NCBI RefSeq assembly: GCF_020102855.1
Contig: NZ_JADHZD010000003.1
Span: 328,990-392,989, forward strand
Length of the DNA: 64,000 nucleotides
Origin: Nocardioides lacusdianchii
GTDB lineage: Bacteria; Actinomycetota; Actinomycetes; Propionibacteriales; Nocardioidaceae
Direction: 5' to 3'
Numbering within the stretch: the stretch's first letter is position 1; every line of letters begins with the position of its first letter. The position numbers and the translations under genes are program-made. The notes under the pieces were generated by a model. The model searched no databases and was not told where the DNA came from. It saw nothing but the letters and a program-made list of their open reading frames with translations. Positions 16,569-26,198 of this stretch are shown here, in pieces.

Positions 16569-19500
16569 GCGGGGCCTGCTTCCGTGTGCTGAGAGGGACT
16601 CTGGACTGCCTTGCGGCCGCGGGACACGCCCGCCTTGTGTGCCTGGAGGCGGCGGCGGATCGCCTCGGGGTCACGCGTCTTCGCCGCCGTGGGCGGGGTC
16701 ACGCTACCGGGGACCAGGCGCTCCCCGGGGGCACGTCGCGGCAGTCCGGTGACGGTGGACTCGGCCACCGGCGCCTCCTCCGCGGCCTTCTCCGCGATCT
16801 CCCATCCGCGGTCGATCTCGGTGTGGTGGAACTCGCCGTCGCCCTCGCTGGCGAGCCAGCCCGAGCGCATCGACTTGAAGATGGGCGCGTCGCTGCCGGC
16901 ACGCACCGTGGCGCCGTTGCCGTTGCCAATGCCGTTGGCCGCGTGACCGTTGCTGCCGTTCTGGCCGTGGCCGTTGGTCGCGAGGTTGGTGGTGGCCAGT
17001 GGGGCGTACGCGCTGCCGAGGACGTCGGCACCGTACGCCGCCGCAGCGGGCTCGCGCTCTGGCGCGGGCGCCTCCTCGGCGACCGGCACGGGCTCAGGCT
17101 CGGGCTCGACCTGGGCCACGACCGGCTCCGGCTCGCGCTCCGGCTCGACCTGGGCGACGACGGGCTCGGGCTCGACGGCGGCCGGCTCGGGCACGGTCTC
17201 GGGAGTGGTCTCGCGCTGCGAGCTGCCGAGGCCCAGCGGGTCGTCGGCGTCGACCTCGACGTCGGGACGTCGGGTCGCGGCGACGGCCGTCTGCTCGGGC
17301 TCGGGGTGCACCTCGCGCTCCGGCTCGACCTGCACCTCCGCAGCGGGCTGCTGCGGGGCGTCGAAGGCGTCGTCGGGCAGCGGGTCCGACAGCGGGTCCG
17401 AGAGCGGGTCGGCGGCCCGGGCGGGCTCCTCGACCGGTTCCTCGGCGGCTGCGACGGGCTCGGCGGCGGGCTCGGGAGCCGGGGTGGGCTCCGCGGCCCG
17501 GGCCTCGGTGCGGGCCTCCTCGACGGCCTGTGCTCGCTGGCGCGAGGCCAGCGCGGTGATCGGGACGACGGAGGCGACCTTCTCGGCCCTTCCCGCCGCG
17601 GTGTCCGGAGCGGCCGGTGCCGGGGAGGCGTCCGCGGCGGGCTCGGCGCGCTTGCCGAACAGCGGGCCCGTGGCGCCGGAGGTCTCCGGCGGCAGGAAGG
17701 CGTCGGCGCCGGTGCGCGGGATGTTGGCGCCGGGCTCGCGACGGGGCAGCAGGCTCTCGAGCGAGGGCCGGTCCGGAGTCGGGACGGACGCAGCGGCGGC
17801 CGGTGCGGCGGCAGGTGCGGCGGCCGGCTCCGGGGTGGCGGGAGCGGCGGTTGCGGCCACGGGGGCTGCGGCGGCAGCAGCAGCAGCAGGCTCGGCGGCC
17901 TTCTCACTCACCTTGGCAGCGGCCTTGTCGGCAGCCTTGGCCTGGGCCTTCTCCACGCGGGCCCGGTTGCGGGCCTCGCGCTTGGACTCGGTCTTCGCGG
18001 CGACGGCGGAGGTGTCGAGGGACTCGGCCACCGGCGCGGCGGCCGCGGCGGCGGCCGGAGCGGCGGCAGGCGCGCTGGCCTGCGGCAGGTCGGGCAGCAC
18101 GGACGGCGGGAGCACGACGGAGGCCGTCATGCCGCCACCGGGGTTGCGCGCCAGGCTGGCGGTGATGCCGTGGCGCTCGGCGAGACGGGAGACCACGAAC
18201 AGGCCCATGCGACGGGCGGTGTCGGGCGTCGCCTCGGCGCCGTGGCGCAGGTCGCTGTTGAGCTGCTCCAGCTCGGCCGGGGGCACGCCCAGGCCGGAGT
18301 CGGTGATGGTGATGGTGACGCCGTCCTCGCCGAGCTTCGCGGCCAGGCGCACCGGCTCGGCGGGCGGCGAGAAGCTGAGCGCGTTGTCGACCAGCTCGGT
18401 GAGCAGGTGGACCACGTCGGCGGCCGCCTCGTCACCGACGCGGGTGCTGAGGTGCGACAGGATCTGCACGCGCTGGTAGTCCTGCACACCGGAGGTAGCG
18501 GCCTGGAGGGCCTCGCCGACGGTGAGGCTGAACTGCCCGGCCGCACGGTTCGGTGCGTCGGCCAGGATGAGCAGCGAGTCGGCCGTGCGGCGCATGCGCG
18601 AGGCGAGGTGGTCGAGGCGGAAGAGCGACTCGAGGCGCTTGGGGTCTTCCTCGTCGTGCTCGAGGCGCTCGATCTGCGCGAGCTGCTGGTTGACCAGCGA
18701 GGTCGAGCGGCGCGACAGCGTCACGAACATCGCGTTGACCGTCTGGCGCAGCTGGGCCTCACCCGAGGCGAGGTGGATGGCCTGGCGGTGGAGGTCGTCG
18801 ACCGCACGCGCGACCTGGCCGATCTCCTCGTTGGTGGTGACGTCGATCGTCCGGATCGGCTCGGGCTCCTGGCCGGCACGGATCCGGGCGACGGCGTCGG
18901 GCAGGCGGTGGCGGGCCACGGCGAGGGCGCCCTCACGGACCTTGCCGATCGGCTCGAGGAGGCTGCGGGCAACGAACAGGGCCAGGAGGACGGCGGCGGC
19001 GAGGGCCATCAGCGTGAGGACCGCACCGACGAGGGCGTTGCGCTGGGCGTCCGAGGCGGCCTCGTCGAGGGTCTCGGTCACACCGGTCACGAGCGTCTGG
19101 GTGATCTCGTCGTAGGGCGCGTAGGCGTCGCGGCCGTCGAGGTTGGTGGCGGAGTCGTCGCGGATCTGGCCCGCGTGGCGGGTGTTCTGCGTACGGAGCA
19201 GGGCGGTCTGCTCGTCCGCGCCCTCCACAGAGCCGGCGAGACGGTCGATGGCGGCCGCCTCCACGCCGATCTCCGAGAAGAGCTCCTGCGAGCTCGACTG
19301 CGAGAGCGTGGTGGCGATGAGGCCCTGCTGCAGGGCGAGGGAGAGCCGGCCGCTCATGGCCTGCGAGAGCTGCTCGAGGCGGGGCTCGGGGGTCTCCTGG
19401 GCGGCGTTCACGCTGGTGATGAGCTGCGAGACGCTCGACTCGAGCTGGCGCACGAGGGCGATCCACGTCGCGGGGCCGAGGTTCTCTGCGCCGGCGCCGC

Positions 19501-19900
19501 GCATGGCCTGGCTGAGGTCGAGCAGCGCGTCGACGTGGGCGGCCTGCCGCTCGTCGAGGTCGGCGCCCTCGCGGGCCTGGCCCAGTGTCTCCGCGGACGT
19601 GGCGATGTCGCTGATGGAGTCGATGAGGTCGCCCTGGCTGGCTGCGCTGTCGGTCTGCGCCGCGACCATGGCCGCCTCGGAGGCGGTCAGGTAGTCGATC
19701 GCCGGCTGGATGATCGTGACCTGGCGGGCACTGCTCGCGGCCTGGCGCGAGTCGCTGTAGTCGCCGGTCACGCGAAGCCCACCGAGCACGGCGGCGAGCA
19801 GCAGCGGGATGGCGAGCGCGAGCGCCATCTTGCGGCGCAGCGGCCATCCTGCGACCGAGAGACCCGCGCCCTTGCGGGGCTGGGCTGCATCTTGAGTCAT
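16565..19900 (-). CDS. cvnA: CvnA-type sensor ATPase/kinase with nitrate/nitrite-sensing domain
   Basis: 1111 residues. Membrane segment 1 at about 25-44, an extracytoplasmic NIT-type helical domain to about 285, membrane segment 2 at about 288-312, HAMP, then [20 protein letters not shown], the degenerate dimerisation region of CvnA proteins without an obvious phospho-His. The HATPase_c domain has its N box at N506 ([14 protein letters not shown]) and the G box ITDSGLGVP. From about 605 to the end (about 500 residues) the protein is Ala/Pro/Glu-rich low complexity, with a conserved-looking last 130 residues ([29 protein letters not shown]). First gene of the five-gene operon. Confidence 0.92.
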   Translation of the reverse strand: MTQDAAQPRKGAGLSVAGWPLRRKMALALAIPLLLAAVLGGLRVTGDYSDSRQAASSARQVTIIQPAIDYLTASEAAMVAAQTDSAASQGDLIDSISDIATSAETLGQAREGADLDERQAAHVDALLDLSQAMRGAGAENLGPATWIALVRQLESSVSQLITSVNAAQETPEPRLEQLSQAMSGRLSLALQQGLIATTLSQSSSQELFSEIGVEAAAIDRLAGSVEGADEQTALLRTQNTRHAGQIRDDSATNLDGRDAYAPYDEITQTLVTGVTETLDEAASDAQRNALVGAVLTLMALAAAVLLALFVARSLLEPIGKVREGALAVARHRLPDAVARIRAGQEPEPIRTIDVTTNEEIGQVARAVDDLHRQAIHLASGEAQLRQTVNAMFVTLSRRSTSLVNQQLAQIERLEHDEEDPKRLESLFRLDHLASRMRRTADSLLILADAPNRAAGQFSLTVGEALQAATSGVQDYQRVQILSHLSTRVGDEAAADVVHLLTELVDNALSFSPPAEPVRLAAKLGEDGVTITITDSGLGVPPAELEQLNSDLRHGAEATPDTARRMGLFVVSRLAERHGITASLARNPGGGMTASVVLPPSVLPDLPQASAPAAAPAAAAAAAPVAESLDTSAVAAKTESKREARNRARVEKAQAKAADKAAAKVSEKAAEPAAAAAAAAPVAATAAPATPEPAAAPAAAPAAAASVPTPDRPSLESLLPRREPGANIPRTGADAFLPPETSGATGPLFGKRAEPAADASPAPAAPDTAAGRAEKVASVVPITALASRQRAQAVEEARTEARAAEPTPAPEPAAEPVAAAEEPVEEPARAADPLSDPLSDPLPDDAFDAPQQPAAEVQVEPEREVHPEPEQTAVAATRRPDVEVDADDPLGLGSSQRETTPETVPEPAAVEPEPVVAQVEPEREPEPVVAQVEPEPEPVPVAEEAPAPEREPAAAAYGADVLGSAYAPLATTNLATNGHGQNGSNGHAANGIGNGNGATVRAGSDAPIFKSMRSGWLASEGDGEFHHTEIDRGWEIAEKAAEEAPVAESTVTGLPRRAPGERLVPGSVTPPTAAKTRDPEAIRRRLQAHKAGVSRGRKAVQSPSQHTEAGPA

Positions 19901-20221
19901 GTGTGCCTCGCGATTGGTGAGCGACTTCGACGACGAAACGTGCCCCGGGGGGACCGAAGCAGACTCAACCTAAAGAGTCCCGCGACATTCCGTGGCGTTT
20001 TGGCAGAACTGTGGTGATCAGGGTGTAAGGGGGTCTAGCGCAGTCCATCTGAGCGTGCGGAGCGTCCCACCGGCACCGCTGGCACCACCACTGCTGGGTC
20101 CAGAGCGTGGGAAGTGACGAGTGTGTCTCAGGCACTACGAGTTGCGCAGACGATTTCTGGACACTTCCCTGACATCTCGGACCTCTTCCCTCCGCCCTCG
20201 TGGTGCGGCACGATCACCGCC
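19901..20221. other. Intergenic region between cvnA and the endonuclease gene
   Basis: 321 bases without a gene. For cvnA, GAGG stands about nine bases before the ATG, and AACCTA at 19967-19972 reads as TAGGTT on the minus strand, a candidate -10 about 60 bases upstream. On the plus strand TTGGCA near 20007 with GTGTAA about 17 bases on is a weak promoter-like pair. For the endonuclease gene CACGAT lies seven bases before its ATG. Confidence 0.35.
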
Positions 20222-21424
20222 ATGACCCTCCTTCTCGGGAAGGGCCGCTCCCGCACGAGCGCCCTTGTCACCTCCCTGACCCTCGCCCTGTCCCTCTCGC
20301 TCTCGCTGGCCCTGTCTCTCGCGGTTCCGGTGCTGGTGCCGTCGGCGACCGCCCCCGCGGCCGCGGCCACGCCGATCACCGTCAGCCAGGCCATCGGGCA
20401 GCAGACCGGCGCCACGCAGACCGTCCGCGGCTACGTCGTCGGGCAGCCGACCGCCACCAGCACCGTCGTACGCTCCGGCTTCCCCAACGACTACGCGCTG
20501 GCGATCGCCGACTCCGCGTCGACGACCAGCACCTCGTCGATGCTCTACGTGCAGATCCCGTCTGCCTTCCGCTCCCAGTGGGGCCTGCGCACCAACCCGT
20601 CGCTGATGGGCAAGCAGATCGACGTCACCGGCGCGCTGTCGGCCTACTTCTCCCACCCGGGCATGACGAGCACGTCCGCCTTCGCGCTCGCGGGCGGCGG
20701 GACCACCGAGCCGCCGCCCACCGGCGGCACCAGCCCGTGGGACTCCACCTACTACGCCCCCGCCGTCGGCAAGTCCGGCACCGCCCTGCGCACCGCGCTG
20801 CACGACATCATCGACACCCACACGAAGCTGTCGTACGACGCGGTGTGGACCGCGCTCAAGGACACCGACCAGGACCCCAACAACTCCGCCAACGTCATCG
20901 AGCTCTACACCGGGCGCTCGATCTCCAAGAACAGCTTCGGCGGCAGCACCGGCAACTGGAACCGTGAGCACGTGTGGGCACAGTCGCGCGGCGGCTTCAC
21001 CACCAGCGCCGGACCGGGCACCGACCTGCACCACATCCGTCCCGAGGACGTCACCGTCAACAGCATCCGCGGCAACAAGGACTTCGACAACGGCGGCTCC
21101 GCGGTCTCCGGCTGCAACGACTGCTGGACCGACTCCAACTCCTTCGAGCCGCGCGACGCGGTCAAGGGCGACGTGGCGCGGATGCTGCTCTACATGGCGA
21201 TCCGCTACGAGGGCGGCGACGGCTTCAACAACCTCGAGATGAGCTCGACGGTCGGCACGTCCTCCACCCTGATCGGCGACCTCGAGACGCTCCTGGCGTG
21301 GAACGCCGCCGACCCGGTCAACACCTTCGAGATGCGGCGCAACGACCGCATCCACGCCCAGTGGCAGGGCAACCGCAACCCCTTCATCGACCACCCGGAG
21401 TGGGCCGCGGCCATCTGGAACTGA
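20222..21424 (+). CDS. Secreted endonuclease I family nuclease
   Basis: 400 residues. A long hydrophobic signal peptide (TSLTLALSLSLSLALSLAVP, about 13-38) is followed by an OB-like domain (ITVSQAIGQQTGATQTVRGYVVG to about 160) as in YhcR/BsnA-type nucleases. The endonuclease I core follows: NWNREHVWAQSRGG, DLHHIRPEDVTVNSIRGNKDF, DAVKGDVARMLLYMAIRY and RNDRIHAQWQGNRNPFIDHPEW. His, Asn and Arg of the beta-beta-metal site are present. It should degrade extracellular DNA or RNA. The ATG at 20222 places the signal peptide at the N-terminus. Confidence 0.92.
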   Translation: MTLLLGKGRSRTSALVTSLTLALSLSLSLALSLAVPVLVPSATAPAAAATPITVSQAIGQQTGATQTVRGYVVGQPTATSTVVRSGFPNDYALAIADSASTTSTSSMLYVQIPSAFRSQWGLRTNPSLMGKQIDVTGALSAYFSHPGMTSTSAFALAGGGTTEPPPTGGTSPWDSTYYAPAVGKSGTALRTALHDIIDTHTKLSYDAVWTALKDTDQDPNNSANVIELYTGRSISKNSFGGSTGNWNREHVWAQSRGGFTTSAGPGTDLHHIRPEDVTVNSIRGNKDFDNGGSAVSGCNDCWTDSNSFEPRDAVKGDVARMLLYMAIRYEGGDGFNNLEMSSTVGTSSTLIGDLETLLAWNAADPVNTFEMRRNDRIHAQWQGNRNPFIDHPEWAAAIWN

Positions 21425-21438
21425 GTCGACGCCGCCCC

Positions 21439-22122
21439 TCAGCCGGCCGAGCCGTGGCTGTGGGGCGGCACGACCGGCCCCTCGGAGGGCTGCACCACGA
21501 CGAAACCGGGACCCTGGAAGGCGTACTGGAAGGCCTCGCCGGTGCCGCCGCGGAGCATCGACTTCATGTTCATCGAGTTGACCACCTGCGGCACCAGGCC
21601 GGCCGTCCAGCAGACCGCGGCGTTGATGTCGACGAAGGTGGGCGTCTGCGAGCAGTCGAGGATCAGCGGCTGCCCGTCGCAGGTGAGCGCCACGGTGCCG
21701 TGGCCCTGGACGAGGGTGTTGAACATCCCGCCGCTCATCATCCCCGCGCCCTTGACCCGGTGCACGTCGTACTCGAGCGAGGCGTCCATCGCCAGCAGCG
21801 CGCTGCCGTTGACCGAGAGCCCGTCGCCCTCGAGGCCGACGAGGAAGACGTCCTTGGCGGCGTCGGCGAAGAAGACCTCACCCTGTCCCGCGACGGTCAT
21901 CAGCGGGGTGTCCTCCGAGGTCACCAGCCGGCGCATCATCTTGCCGATGGAGCCGGCCGACTTGTGCTCGAAGCTCACCTGCCCCTGGTAGGCCACCATC
22001 GATCCCTTGGCGGCGAGCACCGGCTCGCCGAGCACCACCCGCAGGGTCTTGCGGTGGTGGAGGCTGAACCGCTCGGCGGTCGCGTTCTCCTGGTTGGCCT
22101 GGTCGAAGAGCTCGCTGCGCAT
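21439..22122 (-). CDS. AIM24 family protein
   Basis: 227 residues. FEVLGGGMQ-like beta-barrel repeats of the AIM24/TIGR00266 family: VLAAKGSMVAYQGQVSFEHK, VFFADAAKDVFLVGLEGDGLSVNGSALLAMD and GEAFQYAFQGPGFVVVQPSEG. Function in bacteria is unknown; the fold is a tryptophan-RNA-attenuator-like trimer. GGGGGAC precedes the ATG. It ends 15 bases from the convergent endonuclease gene. Confidence 0.87.
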   Translation of the reverse strand: MRSELFDQANQENATAERFSLHHRKTLRVVLGEPVLAAKGSMVAYQGQVSFEHKSAGSIGKMMRRLVTSEDTPLMTVAGQGEVFFADAAKDVFLVGLEGDGLSVNGSALLAMDASLEYDVHRVKGAGMMSGGMFNTLVQGHGTVALTCDGQPLILDCSQTPTFVDINAAVCWTAGLVPQVVNSMNMKSMLRGGTGEAFQYAFQGPGFVVVQPSEGPVVPPHSHGSAG

Positions 22123-22193
22123 GTGTCCCCCAGTGCTTGGTCGTGTCGCGGGCGGCCCGATCGGCCGCTCCGGCGCGAGCCTAGCGATCCGGC

Positions 22194-23675
22194 TCAGGGC
22201 GCGCGGTTGCCGCGGGCGTCCTCCTGCGCCAGCAGCCCGTCGAGGTCCTTGAGCCGGTCGAGGCCGTTGACCGCACGCGCCATCCGGTGGTTGCCGGCGA
22301 AGGTCTCGCGGTGGCGGTCGAGGAACCACCAGTAGCCCGCGGTGAACGGACAGGCGTCGTCGCCCACCCGCACCTTGGGGTTGAAGCGGCACGAGCCGCA
22401 GTGGTCGGACATCGTGTTGATGTAGGCGCCGCCGGACGTGTAGGGCTTGGTCGCCATCACCCCGCCGTCCGCGTGCTGCGACATGCCCACCACGTTGGGC
22501 ACCATCACCCAGTCGTAGCCATCGACGAAGGCCCGGTGGAACCAGTCGGTGACCTGCGTCGGCGCCCACCCGCGCTGGAGGGCGTACGAGCCCAGGACCA
22601 TGAGCCGCGGGATGTGGTGCACCCAGCCGTGCTCGGCGACCTTGTCGAGGGCGTGGGACAGGCAGCGGGCGTCGGTCGCGGCGCCGTCCAGCTCGGCGAA
22701 CCACTGCGGCATGGGATCGGTGGCGCGCAGCGCGTTCTCCCGGCGGTAGTCGTCGCCCTGGTGCCAGTAGAGGTGCCAGACGTAGTCGCGCCAGCCGATC
22801 ACCTGTCGCACGAAGCCCTCGACGCTGGCGATCGGCGCCGCACCGCTCCGGTACGCCGCCTCGGCGCGCTCGACGACCTCGAGCGGGTCGAGCAGGCCGA
22901 GGTTCATCGGGGCGCTGACGAGGCTGTGCGCCATCCAGTCGTCGCCCTCGAGGATCGCGTCCTCGTGGGCGCCGAAGTCGGGCAGCCGGTGCTCGACGAA
23001 GTGCTCGAGCGCGGCGAGCGCCTCGCGGCGGGTGGCGGCGAACCGGCGCGGACCGTCGCGACCGATGGTCTCGACGCCGAGGTCGCGCTCCCACCGGTCG
23101 AGGTCCTCGCGCACCTCGGCGTCGATGTCGTCCTCGGTCGGCCACCACGGCTCGGTGACGCCGAGCGTCGACGCACCCTTCGGTGCCGGCTCGCGGTTGT
23201 CGTGGTCGAAGTTCCACCTCCCGCCGGCCGGCTCCGCACCGTCGACCAGCACGCCGTGGGCGAGCCGGGCACGACGGTAGAAGTCCTCCATCAGCAACCG
23301 CTTGCCGCCCCGACCCTCGGCCCAGCGCTCGAAGTCCTCCCGGGCCGTGGCGAAGCCGCGCGGCGGCAGGACGGTCGCGCCGAGCCGCTCGACCAGCCCC
23401 AGCGCGGCGTACGACGTCGGGTGCAGGACCTCGACCTCGTCTCGCTCCTGAACCTCACGCACGACCTCGGCGTAGGTCCCGGCCTGCACGTAGGTCAGCC
23501 GGCCCCCGAAGTCGGCCGCGCGGTGCCGCATCGCACTGAGCACGAGGTGCGCCTTGGCCCGGTGGAAGCGCCGGCGCCGGAAGACGCCGGTCGACTCCAC
23601 CATCAGCAGCGGGCCGCGATGGTCGTCGACGAAGTGCGGGCCGAGCTGGTCGCCGAAGAGCCAGCGGGTCGTCAT
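22194..23675 (-). CDS. Fe-S bacterial cryptochrome/photolyase (PhrB type)
   Basis: 493 residues. N-terminal DUF523-like photolyase-related fold begins RWLFGDQLGPHF; the FAD-binding half contains WRDYVWHLYWHQG, HIPRLMVLGSYALQRGW and MVPNVVGMSQHADGGVMATKPY. Cysteines C338, C426, C429 and C442 have spacings 88, 3 and 13, the same as the four [4Fe-4S] ligands I recall for Agrobacterium PhrB. It should repair (6-4) photoproducts using light, or act as a photoreceptor. TAGGCT stands seven bases before the ATG. Confidence 0.92.
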   Translation of the reverse strand: MTTRWLFGDQLGPHFVDDHRGPLLMVESTGVFRRRRFHRAKAHLVLSAMRHRAADFGGRLTYVQAGTYAEVVREVQERDEVEVLHPTSYAALGLVERLGATVLPPRGFATAREDFERWAEGRGGKRLLMEDFYRRARLAHGVLVDGAEPAGGRWNFDHDNREPAPKGASTLGVTEPWWPTEDDIDAEVREDLDRWERDLGVETIGRDGPRRFAATRREALAALEHFVEHRLPDFGAHEDAILEGDDWMAHSLVSAPMNLGLLDPLEVVERAEAAYRSGAAPIASVEGFVRQVIGWRDYVWHLYWHQGDDYRRENALRATDPMPQWFAELDGAATDARCLSHALDKVAEHGWVHHIPRLMVLGSYALQRGWAPTQVTDWFHRAFVDGYDWVMVPNVVGMSQHADGGVMATKPYTSGGAYINTMSDHCGSCRFNPKVRVGDDACPFTAGYWWFLDRHRETFAGNHRMARAVNGLDRLKDLDGLLAQEDARGNRAP

Positions 23676-23682
23676 GCCCGCC

Positions 23683-23688
23683 AGCCTA
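23683..23688 (-). promoter_or_regulatory. Leaderless -10 (TAGGCT) of the photolyase gene
   Basis: TAGGCT on the minus strand and seven bases to the ATG at 23675. Confidence 0.6.
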
Positions 23689-23700
23689 GGAGCGTGACCC

Positions 23701-23913
23701 TCAGGCCCGCTCGACCTCGCTCTGGAGCTTGAGGACCGTGGTGCCGTCCTCCTGCTCGATGACGTACGCCGGGTCGTCCTCGCTGCCGTGGCGGGTGACC
23801 TCGTTGCCCTTGGTCGTGCGGGAGACGTCGTCGTGGTGCACCTCCTTCACGGTGCCCTCGGCCCACGAGGAGCCCCACTTCCACTTCACTGTCGTGCCGG
23901 TGCGGATCGCCAT
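23701..23913 (-). CDS. Small Tudor-like DUF2945 protein
   Basis: 70 residues: VKWKWGSSWAEGTVKEVH, KGNEVTRHGSEDDPAYVIEQEDG and VLKLQSEVE. This is the hypervirulence-associated (HVA1)/DUF2945 Tudor-like domain common as a stand-alone gene in bacteria. Role unknown. CACCGT is six bases before the ATG. Confidence 0.82.
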   Translation of the reverse strand: MAIRTGTTVKWKWGSSWAEGTVKEVHHDDVSRTTKGNEVTRHGSEDDPAYVIEQEDGTTVLKLQSEVERA

Positions 23914-23965
23914 GCACCCACGGTGCCACCGGGCACCGACACCGACCTCACCCCAGGGCGTGTCC

Positions 23966-24526
23966 TCAGGAGCGGACGTGCATCCGCTCCCCCTGCGGCC
24001 CGAAGATCGCCAGCACCTCGGCCGGCGTCGGGCCGGGGTTGCCGATCCAGTGCGGCGTGCGGGTGTCGAACTCGACGACCTCGCCGGGCTCCAGCGTCAG
24101 GTCGCGCGTGCCGAGGACGAGCCGGACGCGCCCGCTGAGGACGTAGAGCCACTCGTAGCCCTCATGGGTCTGCAGCGTCGGCACCGGGTCCCGGTCGACC
24201 GGCATCACCATCTTGAAGGACTGCAGCCCGCCCGGGCGCCGGGTGAGGGAGATGAAGGTGCGCCCGTGCCGCACCACCGGCTTCGACCGGATCCGCGGGT
24301 CGCCGGTCTCGGGGGCGTCGACGAGCTCGTCGAGAGCGACCCGGTGGGCGCGCGCGAGCGGGAGCAGCAGCTCGAGCGTGGGCTTGCGCTGCCCCGACTC
24401 CAGCCGCGAGAGCGTGCTCACCGAGATGCCGGTCTCCTCGGCGAGGTCGGTCAGCGTCGCCTCCCGCTCCAGCCGCAGCTGTCGCAGGCGGGGCCCGACG
24501 TTGCGCAGCACTCCCTCGTCGTCCAT
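23966..24526 (-). CDS. XRE-family regulator with C-terminal cupin
   Basis: 186 residues. HTH at about 12-66 (LRQLRLEREATLTDLAEETG, ISVSTLSRLESGQRKPTLE), cupin at about 110-180 (THEGYEWLYVLSGRVRLVLG, LEPGEVVEFDTRTPHWIGN). The cupin probably binds a small effector or metal. It is divergent from the thioredoxin reductase-methyltransferase fusion, which it very likely controls. Confidence 0.9.
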   Translation of the reverse strand: MDDEGVLRNVGPRLRQLRLEREATLTDLAEETGISVSTLSRLESGQRKPTLELLLPLARAHRVALDELVDAPETGDPRIRSKPVVRHGRTFISLTRRPGGLQSFKMVMPVDRDPVPTLQTHEGYEWLYVLSGRVRLVLGTRDLTLEPGEVVEFDTRTPHWIGNPGPTPAEVLAIFGPQGERMHVRS

Positions 24527-24535
24527 GCGGCCAGT

Positions 24536-24550
24536 TTGCCATTACAGCAA
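24536..24550. promoter_or_regulatory. Candidate operator TTGC-N7-GCAA
   Basis: TTGCCATTACAGCAA lies between the divergent regulator and fusion genes. The arms TTGC/GCAA are perfect; a TTTGTCAA half-like copy follows at about 24556. Confidence 0.45.
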
Positions 24551-24592
24551 GGATGTTTGTCAAGAGCGCGAAACCCGTCGACCATGGACGGC

Positions 24593-26164
24593 ATGAGCGA
24601 TGACATGACTTTCGACGTGGTGGTGGTCGGCGGCGGCGTGGCCGGCCTGAGCGGTGCGATGGCCCTCGGCAGGTCGCGGCGGTCGGTGCTGGTGATCGAT
24701 GCCGGCGAGCCCCGCAACGCCCCTGCCGACCACGCCCACAACTACCTCGGGCGCGAGGGCGTCCCCCCGCTCGAGCTGCTCGAGATCGGCCGCGCCGAGG
24801 TGGCGGCGTACGGCGTCGAGGTGCTCGCCGACCGGGTCGTCGGCCTGTCCGGCGAGGCGGGCTCGTTCCTCGTCACGACCGAGGGCGGTCGGCGCGTCAC
24901 CGCGCGACGGATCCTGGTCACGGGCGGCGTCACCGACGAGCTGCCCGACGTGCCGGGGCTGGCCGAGCGGTGGGGCAAGGACGTGCTGCACTGCCCCTAC
25001 TGCCACGGCTGGGAGGTCCGCGACCAGCGGATCGCCGTCCTGGGCACCACCCCGATGGCTGGGCACCAAGGGCTGCTCTTCCGCCAGCTCTCCGACGACG
25101 TGACGCTCATCGTCTTCGACGGCGTCGAGCTGCCCGTCGAGGAGGTGGAGAAGATGGCCGCCATCGGCGTGAAGATCGTGCACGGCACCCCGCAGGAGGT
25201 CGTCACGGGCGACGGCGACGCGCTCGTCGGGCTCCGCCTCGCCGACGGCTCGGTGCTCGAGCGCGACGCCATCGTGGTGGCCTCGCAGCCGCACGTGAGC
25301 GTCGACTACCTCGGCCCGCTCGGCGTCGAGCCGGCGCCGTTCGAGATGAACGGCGTCGCCTACGGCTCGGTCGTCCCGGTCGAGCCCACCGGCGCCACCT
25401 CGGTGCCGGGCATCTTCGCCGCCGGCAACGCCACCGACATCTCGATGACCCTCATCGCGTCCGCGGCGCACGGCGTCCGCGTCGGCGCGTGGATCAACGC
25501 CGAGCTCGCGAACGAGGAGGCGGCGGCCGCGGTCGCGGAGCGGAGGGGCAGTCTCTTCGAGCGACCCGCGTGGGAGGAGCGCTACTCCGGCGACAAGGTG
25601 TGGAGCGGCCGCGTCAACGTCCAGCTCGCGGCCGAGGCCGCCGACCTCCCACCGGGTCAGGCGCTCGACATCGGCTGCGGCGAGGGCGGCGACGCCCTGT
25701 GGCTGGCCGAGCGGGGCTGGCAGGTCACGGCGTCGGACTTCGCCGAGGCGGCCCTGGCCCGGGTGACCGAGCACGCCGCGGAGGCCGGTGTCGGCGGCCG
25801 CGTCGAGACCCGGCTGCTCGACGTCCGCACGTTCGAGCCCGACGGCGAGACCTGGGACCTCGTCACCGCGCACTTCGTGCACCTGCCCGACGGCGGCATG
25901 GTCGATGTCGTACGCCGACTCGCCTCCGCGGTCGCCCCGGGCGGGACGCTGCTCGTCGTGGGCCACGCGCCCAGCGACGTCCACTCCGGGCTCCGCCACG
26001 GCCACGACTCCTTCATGCACACCGCCGACCAGCTGTTGCCCGCGCTGGGCGAGGAGTGGCAGGTCGAGGTGTGCGAGTCGCGGCCGCGGACCCAGGCGCA
26101 CCCGGAGACCGGCGAGGAGATCGCGATCGCCGACGCGGTCCTGCGGGCCCGCCTCCAGGGCTGA
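24593..26164 (+). CDS. Thioredoxin reductase-like oxidoreductase fused to a SAM methyltransferase
   Basis: 523 residues. Residues about 8-300: FAD site VVVVGGGVAGLSGAMALGRS, the redox pair C134-P-Y-C137 in CPYCHGWE, and the FAD-binding GIFAAGNATD. The region preceding TPMAGHQGLLF replaces the usual NADPH GxGxxA site. Residues about 330-523 form a class I methyltransferase (ALDIGCGEGGDALWLAERGW, VTAHFVHLPDG, GGTLLVVGH). The fusion is known in actinobacteria; substrates are unknown. Three ATGs (24584, 24593, 24605) are possible; 24593 has GACCAT seven bases upstream. Confidence 0.88.
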   Translation: MSDDMTFDVVVVGGGVAGLSGAMALGRSRRSVLVIDAGEPRNAPADHAHNYLGREGVPPLELLEIGRAEVAAYGVEVLADRVVGLSGEAGSFLVTTEGGRRVTARRILVTGGVTDELPDVPGLAERWGKDVLHCPYCHGWEVRDQRIAVLGTTPMAGHQGLLFRQLSDDVTLIVFDGVELPVEEVEKMAAIGVKIVHGTPQEVVTGDGDALVGLRLADGSVLERDAIVVASQPHVSVDYLGPLGVEPAPFEMNGVAYGSVVPVEPTGATSVPGIFAAGNATDISMTLIASAAHGVRVGAWINAELANEEAAAAVAERRGSLFERPAWEERYSGDKVWSGRVNVQLAAEAADLPPGQALDIGCGEGGDALWLAERGWQVTASDFAEAALARVTEHAAEAGVGGRVETRLLDVRTFEPDGETWDLVTAHFVHLPDGGMVDVVRRLASAVAPGGTLLVVGHAPSDVHSGLRHGHDSFMHTADQLLPALGEEWQVEVCESRPRTQAHPETGEEIAIADAVLRARLQG

Positions 26165-26186
26165 GGCCTACCTCAGGAGCGGTCGG

Positions 26187-26192
26187 CATGAT
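26187..26192 (+). promoter_or_regulatory. Candidate leaderless -10 (CATGAT) of tspO
   Basis: CATGAT, six bases, ATG at 26199. Confidence 0.45.
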
Positions 26193-26198
26193 GGGGAC

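Noticed and set aside
16586..20017. Open frame of 1143 codons antisense to cvnA
   Set aside because: It mirrors a real gene of 1111 codons, is built of Gly, Arg, Leu and Val without domains, and arises from the GC-rich third positions of cvnA.
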